Counted from the stretch's first letter, positions 24,077 through 32,148 are shown. The stretch: DNA of 64,000 nucleotides from an uncultured Lachnospiraceae bacterium (GCA_958402795.1 CATXUX010000004.1:77335-141334), one strand, 5' to 3'. Program-made: numbers and translations. The notes: a model not told the origin generated them from the letters alone.

Positions 24077-25948
24077 ATGATGTTAAAGAAAATCAATGAT
24101 TTCCTGGCAGGATTGCCGATGACGATTGTCGGCGGTGTTTTTTTGGCTCTTAGTTTTGTTCTTCCGAGAGCAGGAGTAAACCTGCCTGTAGACCCTGCGT
24201 GGGTCACTATTATCATATGCGGGATACCGCTTTTATATCTGGCGGTATGGAGAACAATTCATAATCATGGAATTAGTAAGATTTCTTCGGCTCATCTGAT
24301 CTGTATTGCTATGGTGGCCGCGATTGCAATCGGAGATTTATTTGCGGCCGGGGAAGTAGTTTTTATCATGGAGATTGGCGCTCTTCTGGAGGATGCTACT
24401 ACGAACCGGGCGAAAAAAGGACTGAAGAACCTGATCAGCCTTGCGCCTGCAAAGGGACGCAGGATCAAAGACGGCAAAGAAGAAATGATACCGGCGGAGG
24501 AGATCAGGCAGGGAGATATTCTTCGTATCCTGCCCGGTGAAACCATTCCCGTTGACGGTAAGATCATAAGTGGTGAAACCTCGGTTGACCAGTCGGTCAT
24601 GACGGGCGAATCCCTGCCGGTCGATAAAGGAATCGGGAAAGAAGTTTTCTGTGGAACTATCAACCGCTTTGGTTCGATAGATATTTCGGCAACAAAAGTG
24701 GGGGAAAACAGTTCTTTGCAGAAATTGATCCGCATGGTACAAGACGCAGAGAATAAACAGGCTCCGATGCAGCGGATTGCCGACCGGGTTGCAAGCTGGT
24801 TGGTACCGGCTGCCCTGCTCATTGCAATTTTGTCCTATGTGTTTACCGGAAATATTATTACAGCCGTGACGGTGCTGGCTGTATTTTGTCCCTGCGCTCT
24901 TGTGCTGGCAACGCCCACCGCGATTATGGCGGCCATTGGTCAGGCGACGAAACACGGCGTTATTATTAAATCGGGAGAAGCTCTTGAAAAAATGGGGAAG
25001 GTAGATACGATTGCTTTTGATAAAACCGGCACATTAACCTATGGCCGTTTAGATGTCAGCGATGTGATCTCGTTTGACGAGTCGATCAGCGAACGGGAGC
25101 TGCTTCTTCTGACCGCTTCCGCCGAAGCCAGGAGCGAACACCCATTGGGGAAAGCCATTGTAACTTGTGCGAAAGAAAAAGAGATTCCGCTGATAGAATC
25201 GACTGCGTTCCGAATGACCACAGGAAAGGGAATCTTTGCAGAGGTCAAAAATTGCAGATTGCTTTGCGGCAATGAAAGATTCCTGAATGAAAATGAGGTT
25301 CCGGTTGATAATGATGTTCAGGAGATATTGGAGCGGCTGCGTGAGGAAGGAAAAGCCTCTATTCTTGTAGCGGACCATCAAAAATGCATCGGCGTGATCG
25401 CTCTTTCTGACGTATTGCGCCCGGAAGCAAAGGATATGGTTTCGCGTCTGTCGGATATGAACACCCGCACGGTTTTGCTTACCGGCGATAACAGAAAGAC
25501 GGCGGATTATTTTGCACGGCAGGTCGGTATTTCCGAGGTACGGGCAGAACTTTTGCCGGAAGAAAAAGTGCAGAGCATTGAGAATCTGCAGGCAGAAAAT
25601 CATAAAGTCTGCATGATCGGCGATGGCGTCAACGATGCCCCGGCTCTGAAAACGGCGGATGTGAGCGTGGCTATGGGAAGTATGGGGAGTGACATCGCCG
25701 TAGATGCTGCGGAGGTTGCCCTGATGAGTGACGACATTTCTAAAATTCCATATTTGAAGCGTCTGTCCAATGCAACCGTTAAGACGATCAAGGTCAGCAT
25801 CACGCTGTCTATGTGTATCAATTTTGTGGCGATTATATTATCTTTGATGGAGGTGCTGACGCCTACTACCGGCGCATTGGTACATAATGCCGGTTCCTGC
25901 TTTGTGGTACTTATTGCGGCGTTACTGTATGACAGAAAATTTGAGTAA
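24077..25948 (+). CDS. Heavy-metal translocating P1B-type ATPase
   Basis: This 623-residue membrane ATPase exports transition metals. It has the actuator loop TGES (176-179), the membrane metal site CPC (271-273) followed by ALVLATPT, the phosphorylated Asp315 in DKTGTLT, HPLG (355-358) for nucleotide binding and the hinge GDGVNDAPALKTADV. There is no N-terminal HMA metal-binding domain; the protein opens with two hydrophobic segments instead. The last helices carry LVHNAGSCFVVL. These features do not settle between Zn/Cd/Pb, Cu and Mn-type export. AGGAGG precedes the ATG. The divergent TetR regulator probably controls it. The gene ends close to the broken oxidoreductase, so the pair may have been inserted there. 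Confidence 0.88.
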   Translation: MMLKKINDFLAGLPMTIVGGVFLALSFVLPRAGVNLPVDPAWVTIIICGIPLLYLAVWRTIHNHGISKISSAHLICIAMVAAIAIGDLFAAGEVVFIMEIGALLEDATTNRAKKGLKNLISLAPAKGRRIKDGKEEMIPAEEIRQGDILRILPGETIPVDGKIISGETSVDQSVMTGESLPVDKGIGKEVFCGTINRFGSIDISATKVGENSSLQKLIRMVQDAENKQAPMQRIADRVASWLVPAALLIAILSYVFTGNIITAVTVLAVFCPCALVLATPTAIMAAIGQATKHGVIIKSGEALEKMGKVDTIAFDKTGTLTYGRLDVSDVISFDESISERELLLLTASAEARSEHPLGKAIVTCAKEKEIPLIESTAFRMTTGKGIFAEVKNCRLLCGNERFLNENEVPVDNDVQEILERLREEGKASILVADHQKCIGVIALSDVLRPEAKDMVSRLSDMNTRTVLLTGDNRKTADYFARQVGISEVRAELLPEEKVQSIENLQAENHKVCMIGDGVNDAPALKTADVSVAMGSMGSDIAVDAAEVALMSDDISKIPYLKRLSNATVKTIKVSITLSMCINFVAIILSLMEVLTPTTGALVHNAGSCFVVLIAALLYDRKFE

Positions 25949-25976
25949 TGGTAAACAAACTTCAGCCTATGCTGTC

Positions 25977-26808
25977 TGCTGCTTCTTCGGCAGGGATATT
26001 ACTTTGAACGAACTGCGCGATCAGGGTTACAAAGGGTTCTATGTTGCTATTGGCGCCCAGGGCGGAAGAAATTTTGCAGGAAAATGGCAAAGTAAAAGGC
26101 GTAGTGTTTAAACGTTGTGTTGCAGTGAAGGATGGCGCGGGCAGATTTCATACGTCTTATGATGAGAATGATACGATGACAGTAGAATGTGATTATGTGC
26201 TGGCAACGATCGGTCGATCGATAGAATGGGGAAATCTTTTGGATGGCAGTATGGTAAAATTGAACCGCAACAAGACTGCACAGGCAGATTCGTGGACCTA
26301 TCAGACAGAAGAACCGGATATCTTTGTTGGCGGTGATGCCTATACCGGACCACGTTTCGCGATTGATGCTATTGCAGCCGGTAAAGAGGGAGCGGAATCT
26401 TTGCACCGGTATGTATGGGAAGGCCACAGCCTGACATTAGGAAGAGTGAAAAGAGATAATTATCATTATATTGACAAGAAGAATCTGGAAGTTGGTGAAT
26501 ATGATACGGCGAAACGCCAGAAACCAGCTGTTGACCGGAATAAGGCAGGAACATTTGCAGATGAGAGAATGACATTTACAGAGGAGCAGGTGAAGATTGA
26601 AACGGCAAGATGTCTGGGATGCGGCGCTGCCAGAGTAGACCAGAATATCTGTATCGGCTGTGGTTTGTGCACAACGCGCTGTAAGTTTGACGCAATTCAG
26701 TTGAAAAGACAATATGACGCCTGGGGTGTACCCTATGAAAATCTGGTCGGCGCTATTGTAAAAGATCAGGTGAAAAAAGTAGGAAGAACCATCGCCGGAC
26801 TATTTTAA
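25977..26808 (+). pseudogene. FAD-dependent oxidoreductase with 4Fe-4S domain, 5' end and middle lost
   Basis: Two pieces of one gene remain in different frames. The first (about 25977-26070) reads GRDITLNELRDQGYKGFYVAIGAQGGR, part of the NAD(P)-binding fold of glutamate-synthase-small-subunit-like proteins. The second (about 26068-26808) picks up in the next frame with EEILQENGKVKGVVFKRC, has the FAD-closing motif DIFVGGDAYTGPRFAIDAIAAG and ends with a ferredoxin-like region (CLGCGA, CIGCGLCTTRC). The join falls inside a GGCGGAAGAA stretch and removes a large central part. The intact protein would shuttle electrons between NAD(P)H and ferredoxin-type partners. hypA follows 12 bases later. 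Confidence 0.75.
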
Positions 26809-26820
26809 GAAGGAATAGCA

Positions 26821-27162
26821 ATGCATGAGATAGGAGTATTAACAAAAGCCATTAAGATGGTGGAAGAAGTAGCGGAACAGAACCAGATCACAAAGGTAAA
26901 ATACATTACACTGGAGATCGGTGAACTGACAGGATATCTGCCGGTGTTTTTTGAAAAGTATTTTCCAATCGTGACAGAGGATAAGCCTGTGGTACGAGAT
27001 GCAGAATTGAAGATACAGATCGTACGGGGAGAGGCTTTGTGCAGGGAGTGTCAGACCTTGTATAATGTGGTGAGACATCAGGGTCGCTGTCCGAAGTGCA
27101 AAAGCCGGGAAAAGCAGATCCTGGGAGGACAGGAGTTTCTGGTGAAAGAAATAGGTTACTGA
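26821..27162 (+). CDS. hypA: HypA-like nickel metallochaperone
   Basis: This 113-residue protein matches HypA in length and sequence. His2 and Glu3 of the N-terminal MHEIG form the nickel site, and two zinc pairs (CREC and CPKC, about residues 73-95) form the zinc ribbon. HypA hands nickel to hydrogenase or urease assembly, yet no such genes are in the window. It directly follows the broken oxidoreductase, and the AAGAAGGAATAGCA before the ATG is a weak ribosome site. A second, 5'-truncated copy lies at 29140, almost identical in sequence. Confidence 0.87.
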   Translation: MHEIGVLTKAIKMVEEVAEQNQITKVKYITLEIGELTGYLPVFFEKYFPIVTEDKPVVRDAELKIQIVRGEALCRECQTLYNVVRHQGRCPKCKSREKQILGGQEFLVKEIGY

Positions 27163-27212
27163 TATTGATTCATCATCGGGGAAATCCCGGAGATCATCGC
27201 AGAATCCATTTA

Positions 27213-27241
27213 CCCCATCTCTCAATCATCGAGAGATGGGG
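27213..27241 (+). terminator. Hairpin terminator of hypA (copy 1)
   Basis: CCCCATCTCTC and GAGAGATGGGG form a perfect 11-bp stem with a seven-base loop, about 50 bases after the hypA stop. Only a short T-rich stretch (GATTTGTCGTT) follows. Confidence 0.7.
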
Positions 27242-27265
27242 GATTTGTCGTTGAAGATGTTTTCC

Positions 27266-27295
27266 TTGACGCGGGAATATAAGGAGTGTTATAAT
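27266..27295 (+). promoter_or_regulatory. Sigma-70 type promoter (copy 1) of the truncated Uma2 gene
   Basis: TTGACG (27266-27271) and TATAAT (27290-27295) are spaced by 18 bases. In copy 2 the same promoter drives the intact Uma2 gene. Here it leads only into the remnant at 27389 and might read on into the AbiE operon. Confidence 0.7.
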
Positions 27296-27388
27296 TTAAC
27301 TCACATATCGGGGAAGAGGAATCGAAACATTCCGATCATTTTATCATCATTATTCTATGATTTTATCAATTGAACAAAGGAGAAACAT

Positions 27389-27477
27389 ATGGATTTCAGA
27401 GACGGAGAGTATACATTGGAGGATTACTATGCACTGCCTGATGATCTGCGGGTGGAACTGATCGATGGTTCTTTTTG
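27389..27477 (+). pseudogene. 5' remnant of a Uma2-family gene
   Basis: The frame starts with ATG and AAAGGAGAAA and reads MDFRDGEYTLEDYYALPDDL and a few more residues, matching the Uma2 domain of the intact gene at 29817. It is cut off after the ELIDGS motif, where the AbiE region begins. Unlike the intact copy it has no helix-turn-helix domain in front, so either this copy lost about 205 bases or the other gained that domain. Confidence 0.8.
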
Positions 27478-27556
27478 CACCATCTGTGTAGATAGCTTCG
27501 CAAATCTGCTTGACGTGTTTCTCCAAATATTAAATCCGGTGCTTTGACTTTGGCTA

Positions 27557-27597
27557 TTTACTTTTGTGCTAATTTCAGATATAATGTTAGCACGAAA
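27557..27597 (+). promoter_or_regulatory. AbiE promoter with overlapping inverted-repeat operator
   Basis: TTTACT (27557-27562) and TATAAT (27580-27585) are 17 bases apart. An inverted repeat, GTGCTAA (27566-27572) and TTAGCAC (27587-27593), extendable to 11 bp with one mismatch, frames the -10 element. AbiEi antitoxins are known to repress their promoter through inverted repeats in this position. Confidence 0.65.
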
Positions 27598-27608
27598 GGA
27601 ATGATAAT

Positions 27609-28202
27609 ATGAACCGATTTGAACAACTCGACCAACTGATGAAGGAACATGGCGGCACGATCCAGACCTTTCAGGTGTTGGAGGCCGGAATCAGCAAGCC
27701 CGTCTTTTATGCCTATGCAAAGGAAAAAGGACTGGAACAGGTGGCGCATGGCGTTTATGTTGCACCGGACGCCTGGACAGACGCGATGTATTTATTACAT
27801 CTGCGCTGCGGGCAGGCTGTATTCTCCCATGAAACGGCGTTGTTCTTCTACAATCTGACTGACCGGGAGCCGTTGCAATATTCCGTTACCGTCAAGACCG
27901 GCTACAATCCCTCCCGGCTTCGTGAGGACGGTATTCAGGTTTATACGGTAAAAAGGGAGCTGCATGAGGTGGGAATGACCACCGGGCAGACCCCATTCGG
28001 CCATACGGTGCCGGTTTATGATATGGAGCGGACAATCTGTGATTTGATTCGCAGCCGGAGCCGTATAGAAATCCAAGTGTTTCAGGATGCCTTAAAGCAG
28101 TACGCCCGGAGAAAAGACAAGAACCTGCGGACACTGATGCAGTATGCAGCCATGTTCCATGTAGAAAAAATGCTTCGGCAGTATTTGGAGGTACTTCTGT
28201 AA
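27609..28202 (+). CDS. abiEi: AbiEi-family antitoxin / transcriptional regulator
   Basis: This 197-residue protein has an N-terminal winged-helix of the AbiEi type (MNRFEQLDQLMKEHGGTIQTF, then KPVFYAYAKEKGLEQVAHGVYVAPDA, residues 1-60) and the C-terminal antitoxin domain with YDMERTICDLIRSRSRIEIQVFQDALK. In type IV AbiE systems this protein represses the operon and counteracts the nucleotidyltransferase toxin without binding it directly. Its stop overlaps the toxin start by one base. AAAGGAATGATAAT precedes the ATG. The operator around the -10 fits autoregulation. Confidence 0.87.
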   Translation: MNRFEQLDQLMKEHGGTIQTFQVLEAGISKPVFYAYAKEKGLEQVAHGVYVAPDAWTDAMYLLHLRCGQAVFSHETALFFYNLTDREPLQYSVTVKTGYNPSRLREDGIQVYTVKRELHEVGMTTGQTPFGHTVPVYDMERTICDLIRSRSRIEIQVFQDALKQYARRKDKNLRTLMQYAAMFHVEKMLRQYLEVLL

Positions 28203-28939
28203 TGATAACAACAGCAAGACAGTTAAAGGATTTGATTCGCAACCTTTCTAAGAAGAAATCTGCGGACGCGCAGATTTTGATGCGGAATTATATGATGGAG
28301 CGTTTTTTGGAGAGAATCGCTCTTTCAGACTATAAGGACAGGTTTATCTTAAAGGGTGGGATGCTGGTGGCCGCAATGGTCGGTCTGGATGCCCGCTCCA
28401 CGATGGATTTGGACGCTACGGTAAAAGGGGCTAATGTCAGCGTGGAGGATGTGGAAAACATCATATTTTCCATTCTTTCGGTTCCGCTGGAGGACGGTGT
28501 GGAGTTCCGTGTGAAGCGGATCTCCGAGATTATGGAGGAGGCGGAATATCCGGGCGTCCGCGTCAGCCTGGAAACCACCTTTGACGGTGTGCGGACGCCG
28601 TTAAAGATCGACATTTCCACAGAGGATGTGATTACGCCCCGCGAAGTCCGGTACAGCTTTAAGCTCATGCTGGAGGAACGCTCCATAGAAGTGTGGGCCT
28701 ACAACCTGGAAACGGTGCTGGCAGAGAAACTGGAGACGGTTATCAGCCGAAATGTCACTAACACGCGCATGCGGGATTTTTACGATATACATATCCTCCA
28801 GCAAATCTATGGGGAAAGCCCGGTTATGGAAAAGCTCTGGCAGTCCTACCAGAAGAACTATTCCTATGCCACGGATCTCTCCTGGCATACGGTCATGGAT
28901 TCCGTCAGGGCTTTATATCGGGCAGGAGGCAGCATATGA
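28202..28939 (+). CDS. abiEii: AbiEii/AbiGii nucleotidyltransferase toxin
   Basis: This 245-residue protein is a DUF1814-type nucleotidyltransferase. It has FILKGGMLVAAMVGLDARSTMDLDATVKG near residues 41-70, which carries the GG motif and the metal-binding D-x-D pair, and later RVSLETTFDGVRTPLKIDISTEDV with another Asp and LETVLAEKLETVISR with the conserved Lys-x-Glu. AbiEii toxins transfer nucleotides to RNA targets and stop growth, giving phage abortive infection. The key residues are intact. It overlaps its antitoxin and the small gene that follows. Confidence 0.88.
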   Translation: MITTARQLKDLIRNLSKKKSADAQILMRNYMMERFLERIALSDYKDRFILKGGMLVAAMVGLDARSTMDLDATVKGANVSVEDVENIIFSILSVPLEDGVEFRVKRISEIMEEAEYPGVRVSLETTFDGVRTPLKIDISTEDVITPREVRYSFKLMLEERSIEVWAYNLETVLAEKLETVISRNVTNTRMRDFYDIHILQQIYGESPVMEKLWQSYQKNYSYATDLSWHTVMDSVRALYRAGGSI

Positions 28940-29133
28940 ATAATGGGAAGCTGATCGGCAGGGTTCACTCTGCCATGTATCACCAATGTCAGAGATGGGA
29001 TTATGCGGCTCCGGTAGATGTGCTGATGGACATAGGTGTGCTGTCGAAGAAGAAATATGAGGACTGGACGTACTTTGTTGATTCCAAAAGAATCGAACAA
29101 AGAAAGGCCGAAAAGGAAAACCAATCAGAATAA
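28936..29133 (+). CDS. Small protein at the end of the AbiE operon, unknown
   Basis: This 65-residue product (MNNGKLIGRVHSAMYHQCQR...) overlaps the toxin stop by four bases and has GGAGG six bases before its ATG, so it is translated with the toxin. I do not recognise a named domain. The first 45 residues look conserved in style (aromatic, well mixed) while the last 20 are low-complexity Lys/Glu. The gene ends seven bases before the repeated hypA segment, so the original C-terminus was probably cut by the recombination. Confidence 0.55.
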   Translation: MNNGKLIGRVHSAMYHQCQRWDYAAPVDVLMDIGVLSKKKYEDWTYFVDSKRIEQRKAEKENQSE

Positions 29134-29139
29134 GAAAAC

Positions 29140-29451
29140 ATTAAGATAGTGGAAGAAGTAGCGGAACAGAACCAGATCACAAAGGTAAAATACATTACAC
29201 TGGAGATCGGTGAACTGACAGGATATCTGCCGGTGTTTTTTGAAAAGTATTTTCCAATCGTGACAGAGGATAAGCCTGTGGTACGAGATGCAGAATTGAA
29301 GATACAGATCGTACGGGGAGAGGCTTTGTGCAGGGAGTGTCAGACCTTGTATAATGTGGTGAGACATCAGGGTCGCTGTCCGAAGTGCAAAAGCCGGGAA
29401 AAGCAGATCCTGGGAGGACAGGAGTTTCTGGTGAAAGAAATAGGTTACTGA
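29140..29451 (+). pseudogene. Second hypA copy, first ten codons missing
   Basis: From residue 11 on, the encoded sequence is the same as HypA at 26821 up to the stop. The missing start includes His2 and Glu3, the nickel-binding residues, so it cannot work as a nickel chaperone even if a GTG at 29149 were used. No ribosome site is present. It is the left end of repeat copy 2. Confidence 0.85.
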
Positions 29452-29501
29452 TATTGATTCATCATCGGGGAAATCCCGGAGATCATCGCAGAATCCATTT
29501 A

Positions 29502-29530
29502 CCCCATCTCTCAATCATCGAGAGATGGGG
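29502..29530 (+). terminator. Hairpin terminator (copy 2)
   Basis: This is the same 11-bp stem as at 27213 with one G fewer after it. It follows the truncated hypA copy and insulates the Uma2 promoter. Confidence 0.7.
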
Positions 29531-29574
29531 ATTTGTCGTTTATCGTTGATGCTTGTTGAAGAGTATTTTTCTGC

Positions 29575-29604
29575 TTGACGCGGGAATATAAGGAGTGTTA
29601 TAAT
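29575..29604 (+). promoter_or_regulatory. Sigma-70 type promoter of the Uma2 gene
   Basis: TTGACG (29575-29580) and TATAAT (29599-29604) are spaced by 18 bases, identical to the copy at 27266. The leader to the Uma2 ATG is about 200 bases and contains an A-rich stretch. Confidence 0.7.
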
Positions 29605-29816
29605 TCAACTCACATATCGGGGAAGAGGAATGGAAACATTCCGATCATTTTATCATCATTATTCTATGATTTTATCAATTAAGGGTCCCAGTATGAAAGT
29701 AACAAGCAAACAGGTGTAACAAACATAAGAAAGGGGAACTGCCGGGATATATGGAAAAACAGGGTTGTAAATAGCAAAAAGCAACAAATAAAAACAAGAG
29801 AACAAAGGAGAAACAT

Positions 29817-30581
29817 ATGGATTTATTGAAAATGAGGCAAGAATTGGAAAAAACAGGATACACATCGAAACAACTGGCGGAGATGTCAGGTATATCTGTC
29901 GAGACCGTTGAAAAATTATTTTCGGGGGAGATCAAATCTCCGTCATATGAACTACTGAATGCGATTGAAAATGTTTTGAAACCGGAAAAAAATGTGGATT
30001 ATGTGAAAGAAGCCAGTGCTGAGTATGCGCTCAGAGACGGAGAGTATACCTTGGAGGATTACTATGCACTGCCCGATGATCTGAGGGTGGAACTGATTGA
30101 CGGTTCTTTCTATGTGATGGAAGCGCCGGCAGTGAATCATCAGGCGATGCTGGTGGAATTGCTGGTAACAATTCGCAATTTTATTCGTCGGAAAAAGGGG
30201 CGGTGTAAAGTGTTTTGTGCCCCGATCGATGTACAACTGGATTGTGATAACAAGACCATGGTACAGCCGGATATCTTGATTCTGTGTGATGAAGAGAAGC
30301 GCAGAGAAAAGTGTATTTATGGCGCACCGGATTTTGTGGTGGAAATCTTGTCTAAATCCACAAGAACAAAGGATATGAATGTAAAACTCAGGAAATATAG
30401 AGGTGCGGGCGTCAGAGAATACTGGATGGTTGATATGGAAAGAGAAGTTGTGATTACTTACTTTTTTGAACAGGGAGAGACTCCTGTAATTTACAGAATG
30501 GGGGATCGTGTGCCTGTGCAGATTTTTCAGGGCGAATTGGAGATTGATTTTCAGGAAATTTTGGAAAATGCGGAAATATGA
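29817..30581 (+). CDS. Uma2-family nuclease with N-terminal helix-turn-helix
   Basis: This 254-residue protein has an Xre-like helix-turn-helix at residues 1-55 (YTSKQLAEMSGISVETVEKLFSGE) and a Uma2/DUF820 domain from about 72 to the end. The Uma2 part shows the PD-(D/E)XK-type core: ELIDGSFYVMEAP, MVQPDILILCD, then DFVVEILSKSTRTKDMNVKL and YWMVDMERE. Uma2 proteins are predicted restriction-like nucleases of unknown target and are often highly duplicated in genomes. The added DNA-binding domain may steer it or make it autoregulatory. AAAGGAGAAA precedes the ATG. A truncated copy without the extra domain lies at 27389. Confidence 0.83.
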   Translation: MDLLKMRQELEKTGYTSKQLAEMSGISVETVEKLFSGEIKSPSYELLNAIENVLKPEKNVDYVKEASAEYALRDGEYTLEDYYALPDDLRVELIDGSFYVMEAPAVNHQAMLVELLVTIRNFIRRKKGRCKVFCAPIDVQLDCDNKTMVQPDILILCDEEKRREKCIYGAPDFVVEILSKSTRTKDMNVKLRKYRGAGVREYWMVDMEREVVITYFFEQGETPVIYRMGDRVPVQIFQGELEIDFQEILENAEI

Positions 30582-30693
30582 CAGGATTAAGGCTGATTAC
30601 GTAAGCTGTGTGGATTGGGAAATCGGAAATCCTTATACAATAATATCATGAGCTAGTAATATTCGTCTCGACTTTCTTTACAAATGATATTTT

Positions 30694-30723
30694 TTTAAAC
30701 AACTATGTTATAATCTGTTTAAA
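30694..30723. promoter_or_regulatory. Operator-like inverted repeat over the arsR-type promoter
   Basis: TTTAAACA (30694-30701) and TGTTTAAA (30716-30723) are perfect inverted halves that frame a TATAAT at 30709-30714. This is the usual design for autorepression by a small ArsR-type regulator. Binding is inferred. Confidence 0.55.
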
Positions 30724-30747
30724 CATTTAATCAAAAGGAGATGACCG

Positions 30748-31104
30748 ATGAATACTCCGGAAGATATTATGAGGCTGGAAAGAGAGTTTAAAATCTGTCA
30801 GAAAGCATTAACAGCAATAGGCGACGAGACAAGGCAGCATATATTAATGATTATGCTGGAGGGCGAATGCAGTGGAAGCCGAGTTGTAGATATTACCAAA
30901 AAGACTAATTTATCCAGACCTGCAGTTTCACATCATATGCAGATTCTAAAAGAAGCTGGATTCGTTAAAGTAAGAAAAGAAGGTACAAAGTTTTTTTATT
31001 ATTTGGACATGGATGACAATGAAATCAACCGCCTTTGTAAGTTATTTGAAGATATCAGACAGATACTGAAAGAAGTACCAGATCGGAGTGGTGAAGAATT
31101 ATGA
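30748..31104 (+). CDS. ArsR-family winged-helix regulator
   Basis: This 118-residue protein has the ArsR fold with GDETRQHILMIML and the recognition helix LSRPAVSHHMQILKEAGFVKVRKEG (about 50-75). It lacks the usual CxC metal site of classical ArsR/SmtB proteins; its Cys residues are at 17, 42 and near 95, so metal sensing is uncertain. AAAAGGAG lies about seven bases upstream of the ATG. It overlaps the following metallo-hydrolase remnant by four bases and probably controls that former gene and the EFR1 pair. Confidence 0.83.
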   Translation: MNTPEDIMRLEREFKICQKALTAIGDETRQHILMIMLEGECSGSRVVDITKKTNLSRPAVSHHMQILKEAGFVKVRKEGTKFFYYLDMDDNEINRLCKLFEDIRQILKEVPDRSGEEL

Positions 31105-31226
31105 TCAATATACTCAAGTGTGGAACTACCATTGTAGATGAAGCTCTTCCCTTGTCGAATAAATCTAAGAATCCATTTGCCTATACGGGAATTGCAAGAG
31201 GAAAAAAGCACAAAATTGAAGTGCCG
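31101..31226 (+). pseudogene. N-terminal remnant of an MBL-fold metallo-hydrolase
   Basis: The first 42 codons (INILKCGTTIVDEALPLSNK and on through RGKKHKIEVPVTA) match the opening of lactonase-type metallo-beta-lactamase proteins, which normally continue with the HxHxDH zinc site. Here the sequence changes abruptly after VPVTA and the zinc ligands are absent. The frame runs on to 31370 through unrelated sequence, and another frame there encodes a hydrophobic helix (RVVLVVLGVVILSVNYLF, to 31344), probably the end of a lost membrane protein. So a deletion fused two gene ends. Confidence 0.65.
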
Positions 31227-31359
31227 GTTACAGCATTGCCTCCCCGGGGAAGTTACTGGAAGGGCAGGTGCATTAAACAGAGCAACCAGAGTGGTTCTTG
31301 TAGTTCTTGGTGTTGTGATACTGAGTGTAAATTATTTATTTTAGAAAGAAGGCTGGAAC

Positions 31360-32148
31360 ATGATTTATAGTTTTTCGGGAACAGGAAATTCTTTGTGGGC
31401 TGCAAAGGAACTGGGGAGATTATTACAGATGCCTGTAGAAAGTCTGTTGAAATACAGAGAGACCTCTTTAAATTGTCGGCAGGAAAATGTGCTGGGTTTT
31501 GTTTTCCCTACATATATGGGAGATATTCCGTGGATTGTGAAAGAAATTATGTGGAAAATAGAAATTTCAAAAGAAAGTTACATATTTCTTGTTATGACAT
31601 CTAATAAAGGGGAGAGTGGACGCTCTTTCCAGAGTATAGATGAGATTTTATATATGCGGGGAAGTCATTTGAGTGCTGGATATAATTTGCAGATGCCGGG
31701 AAATTGCCTGATTAGTTCAGAAAGAGAGAATCAGATGCGGCTGAAAAATGCCCCGGCGGTTTTGAAGAAGATAAGTGAAAGTATTCAGAGAAGAGAGAAG
31801 AATTATCAGTCAACTGGTAGTAAGCCGGGAAGCCAGTTCGTGGAAAACAGTTATTTTTATGGGACACATTCATTGAAAAGGCTGACTTTTATGAAGAATT
31901 TTAAGATTACAAAAGAATGTAATGGATGTGGAGTGTGTGCAGAAGTCTGTCCGGTAAATAATATTACAATAAAAGAAGGAAAAGCGGTACATGGGAATCA
32001 GTGTGCTGCCTGCTATGCTTGCCTGCATTGGTGTCCGCAAAAAGCTACAAAATTAAAAGTACCTACATTGGGAAATAGACCGCAGTACCATCATCCGGAA
32101 ATTACGTTACAGGATATAAAGCGAATGAAGGGGGAAGAACTCAGATGA
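31360..32148 (+). CDS. EFR1-family flavodoxin/ferredoxin fusion protein
   Basis: This 262-residue protein joins a flavodoxin-like domain (MIYSFSGTGNSLWAAKEL, FMN phosphate loop SGTGNS, residues 1-150) to a two-cluster ferredoxin domain at about 185-240 (CNGCGVCAEVC and CAACYACLHWC). It should carry electrons between FMN and two 4Fe-4S clusters. All eight cluster Cys are present. It is followed with a four-base ATGA overlap by a second gene of the same family that is frameshifted. The redox partner is unknown. Confidence 0.85.
   Translation: MIYSFSGTGNSLWAAKELGRLLQMPVESLLKYRETSLNCRQENVLGFVFPTYMGDIPWIVKEIMWKIEISKESYIFLVMTSNKGESGRSFQSIDEILYMRGSHLSAGYNLQMPGNCLISSERENQMRLKNAPAVLKKISESIQRREKNYQSTGSKPGSQFVENSYFYGTHSLKRLTFMKNFKITKECNGCGVCAEVCPVNNITIKEGKAVHGNQCAACYACLHWCPQKATKLKVPTLGNRPQYHHPEITLQDIKRMKGEELR

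Larger units (their letters stand above)
26851..27371 (+). repeat. Long direct repeat, copy 1 (hypA body, terminator, promoter)
   Basis: This stretch of about 0.52 kb is nearly identical to 29140-29680 in the same orientation. It spans most of hypA, its terminator and the promoter after it. The main differences are one base at the start of hypA, one G in the terminator and a short insertion before the promoter in copy 2. After 27371 a further 25 bases match 29800-29825, and 27397-27475 matches 30032-30110. Confidence 0.93.
29140..29680 (+). repeat. Long direct repeat, copy 2
   Basis: This is the partner of 26851-27371. Between copies lies the AbiE region (27478-29139). The pattern, full hypA plus cut Uma2 on the left and cut hypA plus full Uma2 on the right, is what one crossover between a circular DNA carrying this segment and the chromosome would leave. 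The 29452-29816 stretch has no gene; it holds this repeat, its terminator and promoter, and about 120 bases unique to this copy. Confidence 0.93.

Noticed and set aside
29149..29451. Translation of the second hypA copy from GTG 29149
   Set aside because: No ribosome site lies upstream and the nickel-binding N-terminus would be missing, so it is listed as a pseudogene.
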